A stretch of 64,000 nucleotides of DNA from assembly GCA_947492575.1 (NCBI GenBank), contig CANLNK010000002.1, positions 407,304 to 471,303 on the forward strand. The letters run 5' to 3'. The translations under genes were made by a program, and so were the position numbers. Under the pieces are notes generated by a model that worked only from the letters and a program-made list of their open reading frames with translations, was not told the origin of the DNA and ran no database searches. Source of the stretch: an uncultured Thalassotalea sp. Its GTDB lineage: Bacteria; Pseudomonadota; Gammaproteobacteria; Enterobacterales; Alteromonadaceae. The stretch's first letter is position 1. Each line of letters opens with the position of its first letter. Shown here in pieces: positions 1 through 9,281 of the stretch.

Positions 1-833
1 GCGTCGATATGAACAACGATGGTGTGATTTCACAACCAGAGTTAAGCGTTACTGCAGTTGATAATGCAAATCCATCACCGGTTAATTACGATTGGAGCTA
101 CACTTCATACTCACTAGGTGCTAACTACCAGTTTAACAACGACCTAGCGATGTTCGGTCGCCTGAGTCACGGTGGCCGTGCAAATGCCGACCGTCTGTTA
201 TTTGGTAAAGTGAATGCTGACGGCTCTGTCGCAAAACAAGATGCAGTTGATGAAGTAGACCAGTTAGAAATTGGTGTTAAATACCGTTACGAAAACTTGT
301 CGTTGTTCGCAACTTTGTTCAATGCTGAAACAGAAGAGCAAAACTTCGAAGCAACTAGTCAGCGATTCTTTGATCGCAAATATGAAGCGACAGGCATCGA
401 GTTAGAATCTACATATTTTATTGGCGATTTTGATATTCGCGCAAACGTAACGTGGACAGATGCGGAAATTAGTAAAGATGCAATTAATCCAGATGTCGTA
501 GGCAACACGCCACGTCGTCAAGCAGACTTCGTTTACTCACTTATCACTCGCTATAACTTTGACAAGGGCTCTGCGGGCTTAAGCTTCATTGGTACTACAG
601 ACGCTTACGCACAAGATAACAATGACCTAGAATTTGACGGCTACACGCAAGTTAACGCGTTTGCTTCATACATGTTATCAGATAGCTTTAGCGTATCACT
701 TAACGTGAACAACTTGTTTGATACTGTTGGTATTACGGAAGCCGAGGAAGGTTCTATTCCTGGCAACGGTATTATTCGCGCTCGCACAATTAATGGCAGA
801 ACAGCAAGCATGACACTTAGATACGATTTCTAA
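1..833 (+). CDS. TonB-dependent receptor, C-terminal part (gene cut by window start)
   Basis: The frame is open from the window edge, so the start lies outside. What is visible is the outer-membrane beta-barrel end of a TonB-dependent receptor: alternating aromatic/polar strands, the penultimate segment FSVSLNVNNLFDT, and a last strand ending TLRYDF with the terminal Phe needed for outer-membrane assembly. Near the window start an extracellular-type loop reads DMNNDGVISQPE, a 12-residue EF-hand-like calcium loop. A hairpin terminator follows and then a fructokinase gene on the same strand, so the receptor probably imports a sugar such as sucrose or a fructoside. The substrate is an inference from the neighbour; the receptor class is clear from the sequence. 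Confidence 0.9.
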   Translation, partial: VDMNNDGVISQPELSVTAVDNANPSPVNYDWSYTSYSLGANYQFNNDLAMFGRLSHGGRANADRLLFGKVNADGSVAKQDAVDEVDQLEIGVKYRYENLSLFATLFNAETEEQNFEATSQRFFDRKYEATGIELESTYFIGDFDIRANVTWTDAEISKDAINPDVVGNTPRRQADFVYSLITRYNFDKGSAGLSFIGTTDAYAQDNNDLEFDGYTQVNAFASYMLSDSFSVSLNVNNLFDTVGITEAEEGSIPGNGIIRARTINGRTASMTLRYDF

Positions 834-862
834 GTTCAAAGTTGTTCAGCTTTTAGATTAAC

Positions 863-887
863 AAGCCCATTTCGGTGGGCTTTTTTT
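863..887 (+). terminator. Intrinsic terminator after the TonB-dependent receptor
   Basis: AAGCCCA-TTTCGG-TGGGCTT forms a 7-bp stem and runs into seven T. It lies 29 bases after the receptor stop and only 13 bases before the fructokinase start, so receptor transcripts probably end here, or partly read through into the kinase gene. Confidence 0.85.
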
Positions 888-900
888 ATAAGGTTTTTTT

Positions 901-1851
901 ATGGCTGCTTTATTAAGTTTTGGCGAAGTACTGATTGACTTTATTCCTGCAGACAGCAAAAGCAATCAATACCTTCCAATGGCAGGTGGTGCGCCTGCTA
1001 ATGTTGCTGTAGCTTATGCAAAACTGGGTGGTAAAAGCTATTTTTCAGGTGGCATTAGCAAAGATAACTTTGGCAACTTCCTGACAACGTCACTAGAAAC
1101 AGAAGGCGTAGACCTTAGCTATGTCGAGCACACCGAAACCCACAACACGGCACTTGTGCTTGTCAGTTTAGATAGCGAAGGTGAACGCTCGTTTAATTTT
1201 TATCGACATAACACTGCTGACTTAGCCATGTCTAAATCAGCAATTGATAAGATTGATTTCACACAAATCCAGACCTTTCACTTCTGTTCAAACACACTTA
1301 CCCATGCAGAATTAAACACCACTACCCTGCACGCATTGGCCTGTGCTCGCACAAATGGTGTCACAATAAGTTTTGACGTTAATTTACGTCAGCAATTGTG
1401 GCCTGAGCTTAAGGATTTGCTTTCTCGTGTAGAGGCCTGCCTTGCACAAAGTGACATAGTGAAACTAAGCAAGGAAGAAGCTGATTACTTAGCGAATATG
1501 AAAGGCATGGCCTACAACGAGTACCTGCAGCACATTTTAGCGATGGGAGTTAGATTGATAGTTGTCACTGACGGCCCTAATGCCGTTCAGGTGTTAACTA
1601 AAAAAGACAATACCGTGATTGATGTGCCACGAATAACGCCAGTTGACACAACAGCAGCCGGCGATAGCTTTATTGCAGGGTTTCTGTTCGCATTGAATAC
1701 GAGTAGCGACAAGCCACTAAACGATAAATTAGCCTCGCTAGAGTCCATTGAGCACAGCGTTTCATTTGCGAGTCGATGCGGCGCATACACGTGCCAACAA
1801 AAAGGCGCTTTCGCTGCATTGCCAAGCGCCAGCGATCTCGCTGACGCTTAA
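901..1851 (+). CDS. scrK: Fructokinase, PfkB family
   Basis: Predicted cytoplasmic ATP-dependent sugar kinase that phosphorylates fructose to fructose 6-phosphate. It has the ribokinase/PfkB architecture: an N-terminal sugar-binding part with the GGAPANVAVAYAKLGG signature (about residues 29-44) and the C-terminal signature DTTAAGDSF, where Asp255 is the expected catalytic base. At 316 residues it has the normal family length. The ATG has AAGG 7 bases upstream. It follows a TonB-dependent receptor, an arrangement seen in sucrose clusters of Alteromonadales, where invertase or phosphorylase releases fructose. Fructose specificity is inferred from overall resemblance; another hexose is possible. 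Confidence 0.82.
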   Translation: MAALLSFGEVLIDFIPADSKSNQYLPMAGGAPANVAVAYAKLGGKSYFSGGISKDNFGNFLTTSLETEGVDLSYVEHTETHNTALVLVSLDSEGERSFNFYRHNTADLAMSKSAIDKIDFTQIQTFHFCSNTLTHAELNTTTLHALACARTNGVTISFDVNLRQQLWPELKDLLSRVEACLAQSDIVKLSKEEADYLANMKGMAYNEYLQHILAMGVRLIVVTDGPNAVQVLTKKDNTVIDVPRITPVDTTAAGDSFIAGFLFALNTSSDKPLNDKLASLESIEHSVSFASRCGAYTCQQKGAFAALPSASDLADA

Positions 1852-1876
1852 AAACTAACTAGCGTGGGCCAGTTAA

Positions 1877-2758
1877 CTACGCTTCTTGTGCTGGCTCACC
1901 GATTTTGTCTTGGGTACGTAACTCAAAGTCACTTGCATCGTGACGTTCATGAAGCTGTTCTTCAGGTTCCCCCCAGCCACGGTTTACCATTTTTCCTCGC
2001 TTAACCGCGGGTCTGTCACCAATTTGATTTGCCCAACGTAAGACATGGGTATACGAGGCGACATCTAAGAATTCGGCAGCTTCGTAGAGACCGCCCTGCA
2101 CCAATACGCCATACCAAGGCCAAATCGCCATATCAGCAATGGTGTATTGGTCGCCACACATAAACTCATTTTCCGCTAAGTGCTTATCGAGTAAATCTAG
2201 CTGACGCTTAACTTCCATGGCGAAACGATTAATTGGGTATTCATACTTTTCGGGGGCATAAGCATAAAAGTGCCCAAAACCACCGCCAAGGAACGGACCA
2301 CTGCCCATTTGCCAGAATAACCAAGATAAGCATTTTGCGCGTTGTGCTGGTTCGCTAGGAATAAAATCTTCAAATTTATCAGCAAGGTACAAGAGCATTG
2401 CGCCCGATTCAAAAATAGGCGCACCATCATCTACTGTTGTATCCAGTAATGCAGGAATTTTAGAGTTTGGATTTACGCCAACAAAACCAGAGCTAAACTG
2501 CTCCCCTTCCATGATATTGATCATGTAGGCATCGTATTCAGCACCAGAGTGACCATTAGCTAACAGCTCTTCCAGCATGATGGTGACTTTCACGCCGTTT
2601 GGTGTTGCCAGCGAGTAAAGTTGAAAAGGATGCTTCCCTTTCGGTAGCGCTTTTTCATGTGTAGCCCCTGAAATTGGGCGGTTAATATTGGCAAATTTTC
2701 CACCACTTTCGCTGTCCCATGTCCATACTTTGGGTGGTTGATATGCTGAATCTGACAT
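1877..2758 (-). CDS. yghU: Glutathione transferase YghU-type (nu class)
   Basis: Homologue of E. coli YghU, a nu-class glutathione transferase that binds two glutathiones and has disulfide-bond reductase activity. The N-terminal extension (YQPPKVWTWD, ANINRPISG, THEKALPKGKHP) and the thioredoxin-fold start LYSLATPNGVKVTIMLEEL match the family closely; the C-terminal helical domain follows from about residue 130. The reading frame extends upstream to a TTG, but ATG at 2758 is chosen because GGAG lies 9 bases before it and the protein then begins MSDSAYQP as in YghU. It is convergent with the fructokinase gene and shows no functional link to its neighbours. Confidence 0.9.
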   Translation of the reverse strand: MSDSAYQPPKVWTWDSESGGKFANINRPISGATHEKALPKGKHPFQLYSLATPNGVKVTIMLEELLANGHSGAEYDAYMINIMEGEQFSSGFVGVNPNSKIPALLDTTVDDGAPIFESGAMLLYLADKFEDFIPSEPAQRAKCLSWLFWQMGSGPFLGGGFGHFYAYAPEKYEYPINRFAMEVKRQLDLLDKHLAENEFMCGDQYTIADMAIWPWYGVLVQGGLYEAAEFLDVASYTHVLRWANQIGDRPAVKRGKMVNRGWGEPEEQLHERHDASDFELRTQDKIGEPAQEA

Positions 2759-2876
2759 TACACTTAGCTCCAAATAATCGTAATTTTGTTTTACTCACAC
2801 TGTTTAATTAACACTGTTTCGTTAATTCTATAGATTAGGGCGTTAACCAAAAAAACACAGTACTTTTTTGCATAAG

Positions 2877-3503
2877 TTAGATCTGATCATCTATTCGCAT
2901 CGCCTCTACAATTAATCGTTGGTTGCTATTACTGTTGCTATTAATGGCAAATTGATTAAATGGATAGCAAGTTATCAACACCAGGCTTTGCTCATTTTCA
3001 AGCGAGAGCAATTGCTCACTTGCATCAACAATTGACAGACTTGTTACATGATATGTTCGCAGCTCCCCAAGCCTATCTTTCACAGTGATTACATCATCAA
3101 CTTGTACATCTCTAAGCAAGCTAAAGTGGCTATCTCGGTGGCCAGCAACAACAAATGGTTGAACCGCTTCAGGTTGATTGAATGGCGCTACAGCACCGGC
3201 GGAAAAGGCTAATGTTGTCGGGTCACCTCCTGCTAAAACGACAACTTGTTTGTTAGTTTGCACAAAATTTAACTCCGCTAGCGCATGAGTGTCTGCCCAA
3301 GGCCAAGGTTTGGTTTCTTTGCCTGTAGCCATGTAATGCTGCCAACTATACTGAATCAGCCAATGTGACAACCAAGCTTTTGTGGGCTGCCAACTCGCAT
3401 GTAAACAAAGCGAGATGGCTCCTACAAAAGCAACTAGTAAGAGACTCAGTCTGAAATGATTACACATTTGCCTATGCATTCGTTTTTGCACCGCCCCCTC
3501 CAT
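2877..3503 (-). CDS. Class GN sortase, marine proteobacterial type
   Basis: Predicted inner-membrane-anchored cysteine transpeptidase that acts in the periplasm on a single partner protein. One N-terminal membrane segment (LSLLLVAFVGAISLCLHA) is followed by the sortase fold with the catalytic His in VAGHRDSHF, the catalytic Cys in LITCYPF and the Arg in SNQRLIVEA near the C-terminus. The gene sits 16 bases downstream of its likely substrate, the VIT/VWA protein, in one operon. The frame continues upstream to a TTG inside the substrate gene; ATG 3503 (208 residues) is preferred because it avoids the overlap, although no strong ribosome binding site is visible, so the start is uncertain. Confidence 0.87.
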   Translation of the reverse strand: MEGAVQKRMHRQMCNHFRLSLLLVAFVGAISLCLHASWQPTKAWLSHWLIQYSWQHYMATGKETKPWPWADTHALAELNFVQTNKQVVVLAGGDPTTLAFSAGAVAPFNQPEAVQPFVVAGHRDSHFSLLRDVQVDDVITVKDRLGELRTYHVTSLSIVDASEQLLSLENEQSLVLITCYPFNQFAINSNSNSNQRLIVEAMRIDDQI

Positions 3504-3519
3504 TGTCTTATGAATCAAC

Positions 3520-5643
3520 TTATCGATTGATAGATCGTTTAGCAAAAGTGCGGTTTGCGAATAAACAAGAGATAGCCAGTAGCAGTAAACCTAGAATGAG
3601 TTGTTGTTGCCAACACAACGCAGTTTTAGGCATGGCGACTGCTAGCGTTTCCTTAAGTTGCTTTAAACGATTGTTAGCCAACAGTTGCCCCATATCCGGT
3701 GATTTCTCTACGGCAATAAAGCTCGTATACGGAGATAATATTTGGTGAGCCAACGACGTATTAAGCACCTCACTTTTAACTTGCTCTGCATCTTCGCCAG
3801 TCACTAAGCCATCCAGTAAATCGTCTATTTTTCGTTTAGCCCATAGTTTTGAAACAGCCTTAGCTTGCTTTTCGCTTTCAATGATGAGTTGCTGATAGAA
3901 AGGCACGGTCGCAGTTTTACCTGTCACTTGGGCACTAGCAAGTGGCAATGAAGACTTCACCGCAACTTGAATCGGCTCGCCTAGATATAGGTCTGGTAAT
4001 TTTTTTGGGAAAACCTCTATGGTTTGCTGTATTTGTTGGTCAAATGACAAGTTAATATCGGCTAACGACGGCTGACTAATTTTAGTCATTAAATCTGCCA
4101 TCTTTGTACCCATCTCGTTTGCCGATTGAATAAATATACTGCTGCCACGACCAAACTGCGCCGCCTTTTTCATAAAGTAGCTGTTGGGCGCACTACCAAT
4201 CCCCACAGTAAACAACCTAAAATTGCTGTCGCTGCGTTGCAATAACTGCATCAATTCAAACTCGTTTGCTACAGCACCATCAGTGATAAAGACGATTTGC
4301 TTGATAACATCTTCAGATTGTATTTTCCGACTCGGCATCAGTAACGCTTGATTCAACGGTTGTAGCATTTCGGTTCCGCCATCAGCATAAAGCTGATTAA
4401 TAAACTGATTAGCCCTCGCTAAACTTTCATCACTTCGCATATGGGTAGCATGAAACAGCTGCTTGCTGTCATTGTTGAATGCAATAATGTTGAAGCTGTC
4501 TTGATGACTTAAAAGGCTAAGGGCATGACGTAAACTCGCTTTTGCCTGCGACATTGAAGGACCTTGCATTGAACCAGACGTATCAATAATAAAAACAACA
4601 TCACGGGGCAGTACTTCATCAGTTCGGTTTTCTGCCGGAAAAAAAGTAAATATGGTGTAGAAATCGTCACCTACTTGCTCACTATAACTTGCAATCGAGG
4701 GCGCTTCTGCCGGAGACAATTGCCAGCTTAATTCGAATCCAGAAGCTACGGGCACCTCCCCTTTTTTCAGCGAAACTTTATAATGGTAATTCGCCCCATA
4801 CTGGCTATTGGGCTTATCACTGTTCTCTACTTTGATTTGATGGCTGGCACTGCGAATGTTTTCCACAGCAACCCCTGCATTGAGTTCGACATTAACTTGA
4901 AGAGACGATTGTTTGGCCATTGGCATCGCTGGAAAAAACTCGCTATCAAGTTCGGCTGGTGACTGATGAAAGCCTAGTTGCTGAAAGTTGAGTGGCTGAT
5001 AACGCTCTGTCATAGCAACAGGTAAAGCAATACTAAATCGCCCCTGTTGATATGTTACTGGCATAACAAAACGCAGCGTGACGCTTATCTCAGCAAGTGG
5101 ATCGATATTAGCTATGTTATTAGTAAATAGATTTGCGCGCTGCTGTCTTACTAGGCTTGCTTTTTTGCCTTGACGCTTTGCTTTATCAAAAGTTGCTTTC
5201 GCAGCCTTTTTCTCCATAATTTCACCGACAATCTCGCGATCGCCAATGCGGACATTTAAATAATTCACAGCCGCTTCTGATGGCAAAGGAAATTGGTACT
5301 TACCATTTAGCGTCGCATTTTCAACATTCACAAAAGTCTGATTAATCTCTACATATGCAATCAAACCATTTACCTCGACGCTGGCAGAGGTGTTAACGGG
5401 ATAAGCGATTAAACTTTGCCTGTGGCCATCATCTAAAACTAATTGAGGTGCAAACAAATGCTCGTTGCCATGCGCCGTTGTTTGTTCAGCATAGGCAATC
5501 GCTAATGTAGCTAATCCAGTTGCTAGCAACGCTAACACCAACAATAACCTGAATCGGTATTTCGCTTTTCGTTTTTTATGTTGATAGTAAAAATAACTAG
5601 ACTGCTGATTAAATACATCGACTTTTCTATTGACCCCAAACAC
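3520..5643 (-). CDS. Marine proteobacterial sortase target protein (VIT and VWA domains)
   Basis: Membrane/surface protein expected to be processed by the adjacent sortase. Order of parts: a basic N-terminus and hydrophobic signal segment (FRLLLVLALLATGLATLAIA), a VIT domain (about residues 45-170), a von Willebrand factor A domain with MIDAS motif DTSGS near residue 350, and a C-terminal sorting-type tail: MPKTA, a hydrophobic helix (LILGLLLLAISCLFA), then basic residues. GTG at 5643 is chosen because AAAGGAG lies 6 bases upstream; the longer frame has no such site. At about 707 residues it is of normal family length. Its physiological role is unknown; VIT-VWA proteins resemble inter-alpha-trypsin inhibitor heavy chains, which suggests protein binding. 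Confidence 0.88.
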   Translation of the reverse strand: MFGVNRKVDVFNQQSSYFYYQHKKRKAKYRFRLLLVLALLATGLATLAIAYAEQTTAHGNEHLFAPQLVLDDGHRQSLIAYPVNTSASVEVNGLIAYVEINQTFVNVENATLNGKYQFPLPSEAAVNYLNVRIGDREIVGEIMEKKAAKATFDKAKRQGKKASLVRQQRANLFTNNIANIDPLAEISVTLRFVMPVTYQQGRFSIALPVAMTERYQPLNFQQLGFHQSPAELDSEFFPAMPMAKQSSLQVNVELNAGVAVENIRSASHQIKVENSDKPNSQYGANYHYKVSLKKGEVPVASGFELSWQLSPAEAPSIASYSEQVGDDFYTIFTFFPAENRTDEVLPRDVVFIIDTSGSMQGPSMSQAKASLRHALSLLSHQDSFNIIAFNNDSKQLFHATHMRSDESLARANQFINQLYADGGTEMLQPLNQALLMPSRKIQSEDVIKQIVFITDGAVANEFELMQLLQRSDSNFRLFTVGIGSAPNSYFMKKAAQFGRGSSIFIQSANEMGTKMADLMTKISQPSLADINLSFDQQIQQTIEVFPKKLPDLYLGEPIQVAVKSSLPLASAQVTGKTATVPFYQQLIIESEKQAKAVSKLWAKRKIDDLLDGLVTGEDAEQVKSEVLNTSLAHQILSPYTSFIAVEKSPDMGQLLANNRLKQLKETLAVAMPKTALCWQQQLILGLLLLAISCLFANRTFAKRSINR

Positions 5644-5875
5644 GGTTAACTCCTTTATGCTAATCACTGTATGAAACGGTGAACCCGCGTCACATTGAGT
5701 ATTTCAGCAAAATAATCCGTACTTTTAGGGGCAGAAAGCTAGCAAACTTAGGGTGAAATGTGGCAACAATATGGCAAGTAATATGTCATCAAAACGAAAG
5801 TTAACATCTGTTAGTGGTATTATCGACGGATATAGAAAACCTTGCTAATGACACTAACTAGCCATTTACACAAAC

Positions 5876-6289
5876 ATGAATACAAATATGAGCAAACCAA
5901 TAGAACAGAATATCGCCAGCATTGCCTTACTAGTAAACGACTATGATGAAGCCATCGCTTTCTACACAAAGCAGCTTCAATTTACACTTGTTGAAGATAC
6001 GCAATTAAATGAAGACAAACGCTGGGTACTGGTATCTCCGCCCAATTCATCAGGTACAAAATTGTTATTGGCTAAGGCAAGCGATGACAACCAAAAGCTT
6101 GCAGTAGGAAATCAAGCGGGTGGACGTGTGATGCTGTTCCTTCAAACAAATGACTTTTGGCGCGATTACAATGCAATGAAAGACAAGGGTGTGAATTTTA
6201 AAGAGCAGCCAAGAGAAGAGCCTTACGGAACAGTCGCTGTATTTGAAGACTTATACGGCAACCAATGGGATTTGATCGAATATAAATAG
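5876..6289 (+). CDS. VOC family protein (glyoxalase/bleomycin-resistance fold)
   Basis: Small cytoplasmic protein of the vicinal oxygen chelate superfamily. It has the paired beta-alpha-beta-beta-beta layout: IASIALLVNDYDEAIAFY at the start of module 1 and VAVFEDLYGNQWDLIEY closing module 2, with the metal-ligand-type Glu in the last strand. The first ligand position (normally His) is not obvious, so metal binding is uncertain. ATG 5876 or the in-frame ATG 5888 could be the start; neither has a good ribosome binding site. It stands alone, divergent from the sortase operon. The family assignment is firm and the substrate unknown. Confidence 0.8.
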   Translation: MNTNMSKPIEQNIASIALLVNDYDEAIAFYTKQLQFTLVEDTQLNEDKRWVLVSPPNSSGTKLLLAKASDDNQKLAVGNQAGGRVMLFLQTNDFWRDYNAMKDKGVNFKEQPREEPYGTVAVFEDLYGNQWDLIEYK

Positions 6290-6370
6290 CGTAACTCGCC
6301 AACTTATAACCCTGAATTATCCCCCTGAACTATTATCCCCGGATTTAATGAGCGTTATGCCTAGCTTGGT

Positions 6371-7312
6371 TTACAAAGACAAGCGCTCTTTAAACGCATC
6401 TTTATAACGGCGTGACAAGTTCAATACTTTGCCAGACTGCAAGGTTACTTCGCTATCGCCACTCGGCAATGGTGTAATCGACGAAATTGCATCTAATCGA
6501 ACCGCATAAGAGCGGTGTATCCGGCAAAAGCCTTTGCTAGCAAGCTGCTCTGTCAGTTTTGAAAGCGTCGACCGTAGCGGATAAATTCTGTCATCAATGT
6601 ATAAATTAACGTAGTTTCCCGAAGACTCCAGCCACTGAACATCGTTAACATTAATGATAAATTCCTTGCCAAGCTTCTTAACAAGTAAGCGTTCAATATC
6701 ATCTGCTGACGACTTCTCGTTCTGCGCTTGTTCGCCTTCTTGAATAGGATTTGCTTGCCCTTGCCACTGAGCAATTAATGTCCGGTACAGGTGAATCGCA
6801 ATGATAAAGAAAACGAAACTCCAAACATCTTTTCTCAACTCGTAAAAAAGCTCAAAACCCAGCTGACCAAAGTCATAGTAGCTATCGTTTATGAAGTACA
6901 CGACTTTTCGCATTCCCACCATTAACGCCACATGTGCCATAGAGAAAACAATAGCGCAAACGCCATAAGTTAACAGTGTTTGCTTTAAACCCTGCCAAGA
7001 CAAAGGACGAACCTTAAGCAGTATGACTATGAGCGGAAAGAGTAAAAGCGTGCTGATCGCGCTCGAATATTCCCAAATAAATGGCTCCCAGAGTGCAAAT
7101 CCTGGTTGTCCACCACCGCGCTGTGCTTCCATGATAACGGACGTTGCGTTAATACCTGCATCTATTGCGAAATAACACACTAATAGAGCGATTTCGTATA
7201 CCCGTTGATAATGTTGGAAGTGCTGCAGCTTTTGTTGGTTTGGAGATTTCGTCTGTTCACCTGAAGCAGCTGATGCCTCATGCAGAATTTGAGAGTTACT
7301 GTCCTGATTCAT
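6371..7312 (-). CDS. Membrane-bound LytTR-family transcriptional regulator
   Basis: Predicted transcription factor with a membrane sensor part. After a hydrophilic N-terminus there are about four hydrophobic segments (residues about 38-170, including LLFPLIVILLKV and VWSFVFFIIAIHLY), then a C-terminal LytTR DNA-binding domain (about 205-313) with typical motifs VQWLESSGNYVNLY, CRIHRSYAV and LNLSRRYKD. No histidine kinase or receiver is attached. ATG 7312 is used; a GTG four codons earlier is possible and neither has a clear ribosome binding site. It is divergent from the acyltransferase gene, 161 bases apart, which is therefore a likely target. Confidence 0.85.
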   Translation of the reverse strand: MNQDSNSQILHEASAASGEQTKSPNQQKLQHFQHYQRVYEIALLVCYFAIDAGINATSVIMEAQRGGGQPGFALWEPFIWEYSSAISTLLLFPLIVILLKVRPLSWQGLKQTLLTYGVCAIVFSMAHVALMVGMRKVVYFINDSYYDFGQLGFELFYELRKDVWSFVFFIIAIHLYRTLIAQWQGQANPIQEGEQAQNEKSSADDIERLLVKKLGKEFIINVNDVQWLESSGNYVNLYIDDRIYPLRSTLSKLTEQLASKGFCRIHRSYAVRLDAISSITPLPSGDSEVTLQSGKVLNLSRRYKDAFKERLSL

Positions 7313-7473
7313 AAACTTGATCACATTATCAGTGCTGCAATACTTTCGTCCCAGCTAGCCACCGCTTATCCCTAGCCACTGTTTAGTAAGCAATTTATCA
7401 CTTTCTTCATCGATATTGACTGCCATCATAACAAGAATAAATGACATAGGAAGACAAAAAAGGAATCCTCTCA

Positions 7474-8793
7474 ATGTGGCATCTTTCATCTGCAAATGAG
7501 CACTATATGCAAAAAAGTAGGTATCGACTTCATTCGCTTTGGCAAAACCTCAAATCTGCATGGTTGCCAAACAATAAAACAACTATGCAAATGCCCAATC
7601 GCATGCCAGTGCTCGACAACTTGCGAATTGTACTATTTGGTTTATTAATCCTTCATCATATTGGTATGTTTTACAGCCTAAACTGGGGCTGGCATGCAAA
7701 GAGCATCTATCGCTCAGAGTGGCTAGAAAGCCTGTTACTGATCGTAGAGCCTTGGCGTATGCCCGCTATTTGGTTGATATCAGGCATTGCAATTCGGTTT
7801 ATTCTTGCAAAGTTATCCATTATCAAATTTGTCATTTTGCGCTCTTATCGACTGTTATTGCCACTGCTATTCGGCGTGTTAATAGTGGTGCCACCGCAAC
7901 TTTATGTAGAAATGACTGCAAACGGTGATATTTCGAAGAGCTTTTGGCAGTTTATGCGCGCATTCTATCAACCAAATCACCCCCTATTTGAAGACTACCA
8001 AGCGGGTATTTGGCCGCACATAGACGTCAATCATCTTTGGTATTTGCGTTCTCTTTGGTACTACTCGCTTTATCTAGTGATATTGCTACCACTACTCAAC
8101 AGCAGAATAACCAGCAGCATAGGTGATTGGTTTAGCAAGCAGCCCGGCATACTATTCATCGCTACGTTAATTGCTGCTGTGCTGGCAATTCAACTGATAT
8201 GGCAAGATGGAGAAACGCGTTACCCCATAGGTTTTATGTTCCTAGTACTTGGCTACCTTATTGGCTGGCATACCGTTTTTTGGGAAAAGCTAGCTCAACA
8301 TCTGAAATCACTAGGCTTATGTTATTTACTCATTACTGCGCTCGTAATCCTTGGTTACAATACCTATTGGCTGCATGACACCAAAACTCCGGGGTTAGAC
8401 ATCATTATGCTTACAATATACAGCAGCGCGCGAGTTATTGGCCTATTGCTGATACTGTCTATCGCCTGCAACTATTTCCCTAAATCCGCGCCCGTATGGC
8501 GCTATTTAACACCAGCGGTATATCCTTTTTACATCCTTCACCAGACTATTATTCTCTCAGCAGGTTGGTGGTTAACTCAGCAAGGGCTACCTGCAGTAAT
8601 AGAAATAACTTTATTAATTGGCGTGACTTTCATCGGCTGTTGGCTTGGATTTGAATTTATCAGGCGTGTTGATTTACTTCGGCCACTATTTGGTATGAAA
8701 GTGAAGCAACAATATAGCAATATCACTTTACGTTTGGGTTATATGACAGTCGCGGCAGCTGTTACGCCTCTAGTCGCTAAGCTAATCATCTAA
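7474..8793 (+). CDS. Membrane acyltransferase, family 3
   Basis: Integral inner-membrane protein with about ten hydrophobic helices and the acyltransferase-3 start MPVLDNLRIVLFGLLILHHIGMF, whose catalytic-type His lies in the first helix; MPAIWLISGIA follows in the next segment. Members O-acylate sugars of surface polysaccharides, lipids or glucans. AAGGA lies about 9 bases before ATG 7474, supporting the start even though the first 40 residues are an unusual hydrophilic, basic extension; an internal start nearer the first helix cannot be excluded. It is divergent from a membrane LytTR regulator that may control it. The acceptor substrate cannot be told from sequence. Confidence 0.82.
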   Translation: MWHLSSANEHYMQKSRYRLHSLWQNLKSAWLPNNKTTMQMPNRMPVLDNLRIVLFGLLILHHIGMFYSLNWGWHAKSIYRSEWLESLLLIVEPWRMPAIWLISGIAIRFILAKLSIIKFVILRSYRLLLPLLFGVLIVVPPQLYVEMTANGDISKSFWQFMRAFYQPNHPLFEDYQAGIWPHIDVNHLWYLRSLWYYSLYLVILLPLLNSRITSSIGDWFSKQPGILFIATLIAAVLAIQLIWQDGETRYPIGFMFLVLGYLIGWHTVFWEKLAQHLKSLGLCYLLITALVILGYNTYWLHDTKTPGLDIIMLTIYSSARVIGLLLILSIACNYFPKSAPVWRYLTPAVYPFYILHQTIILSAGWWLTQQGLPAVIEITLLIGVTFIGCWLGFEFIRRVDLLRPLFGMKVKQQYSNITLRLGYMTVAAAVTPLVAKLII

Positions 8794-8947
8794 ACGCGGT
8801 TTAGTATCAAGCTTATACAATACAAACACTTACAGAAAACACCCTAAAATAGAAGCCAATCACACGCGAGCTGGTGGAAAAAAAATCAGCCCTATGCTCT
8901 AATAACGCTGCTCAATTAACAGCTTACTCATGGAAGAGATACTCGTT

Positions 8948-9184
8948 ATGGAAAATATCAAAGTGGATGGCTTGCTGGCCAATACCATCACTGCACATGC
9001 TTTCGAAGAACAACTCGAATTCGAGCTCAATAACTCAGAGTTTTCTCGTTTATTTCCGCTGAAAGCCGATACAACAAGTTACTCTATTTCTGAGAATAAT
9101 TGTGACCTTGGTGATTTTGAAATCTTATCCATTAAACCACAGGCAAGCATGCGCAGTCGTCTTGTCACCTTATCCCGTCGATAA
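8948..9184 (+). CDS. Small hypothetical protein
   Basis: A 78-residue, mainly hydrophilic and acidic protein that I do not recognise, with no membrane segment and a basic tail (SMRSRLVTLSRR). The frame has an ATG at 8930, but ATG 8948 has GGAAGAG about 10 bases upstream and is preferred. It lies in a 490-base gap between two stronger genes with no competing long frame, which is the main reason for calling it. It could be a chance open frame; conservation in related genomes would decide. Confidence 0.45.
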   Translation: MENIKVDGLLANTITAHAFEEQLEFELNNSEFSRLFPLKADTTSYSISENNCDLGDFEILSIKPQASMRSRLVTLSRR

Positions 9185-9281
9185 TATTTTTTAACGAGGA
9201 TAAGAAAATACTAACTGTGAACAATTCCACATAATTCCGGTCAATAAATATGAGGTAACCAATTCTGGGAGCACATTATTT

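Noticed and set aside
2836..2850. Another copy of the element end (TTAGGGCGTTAACC)
   Set aside because: Only the first eight bases match; the following sequence is unrelated to the element.
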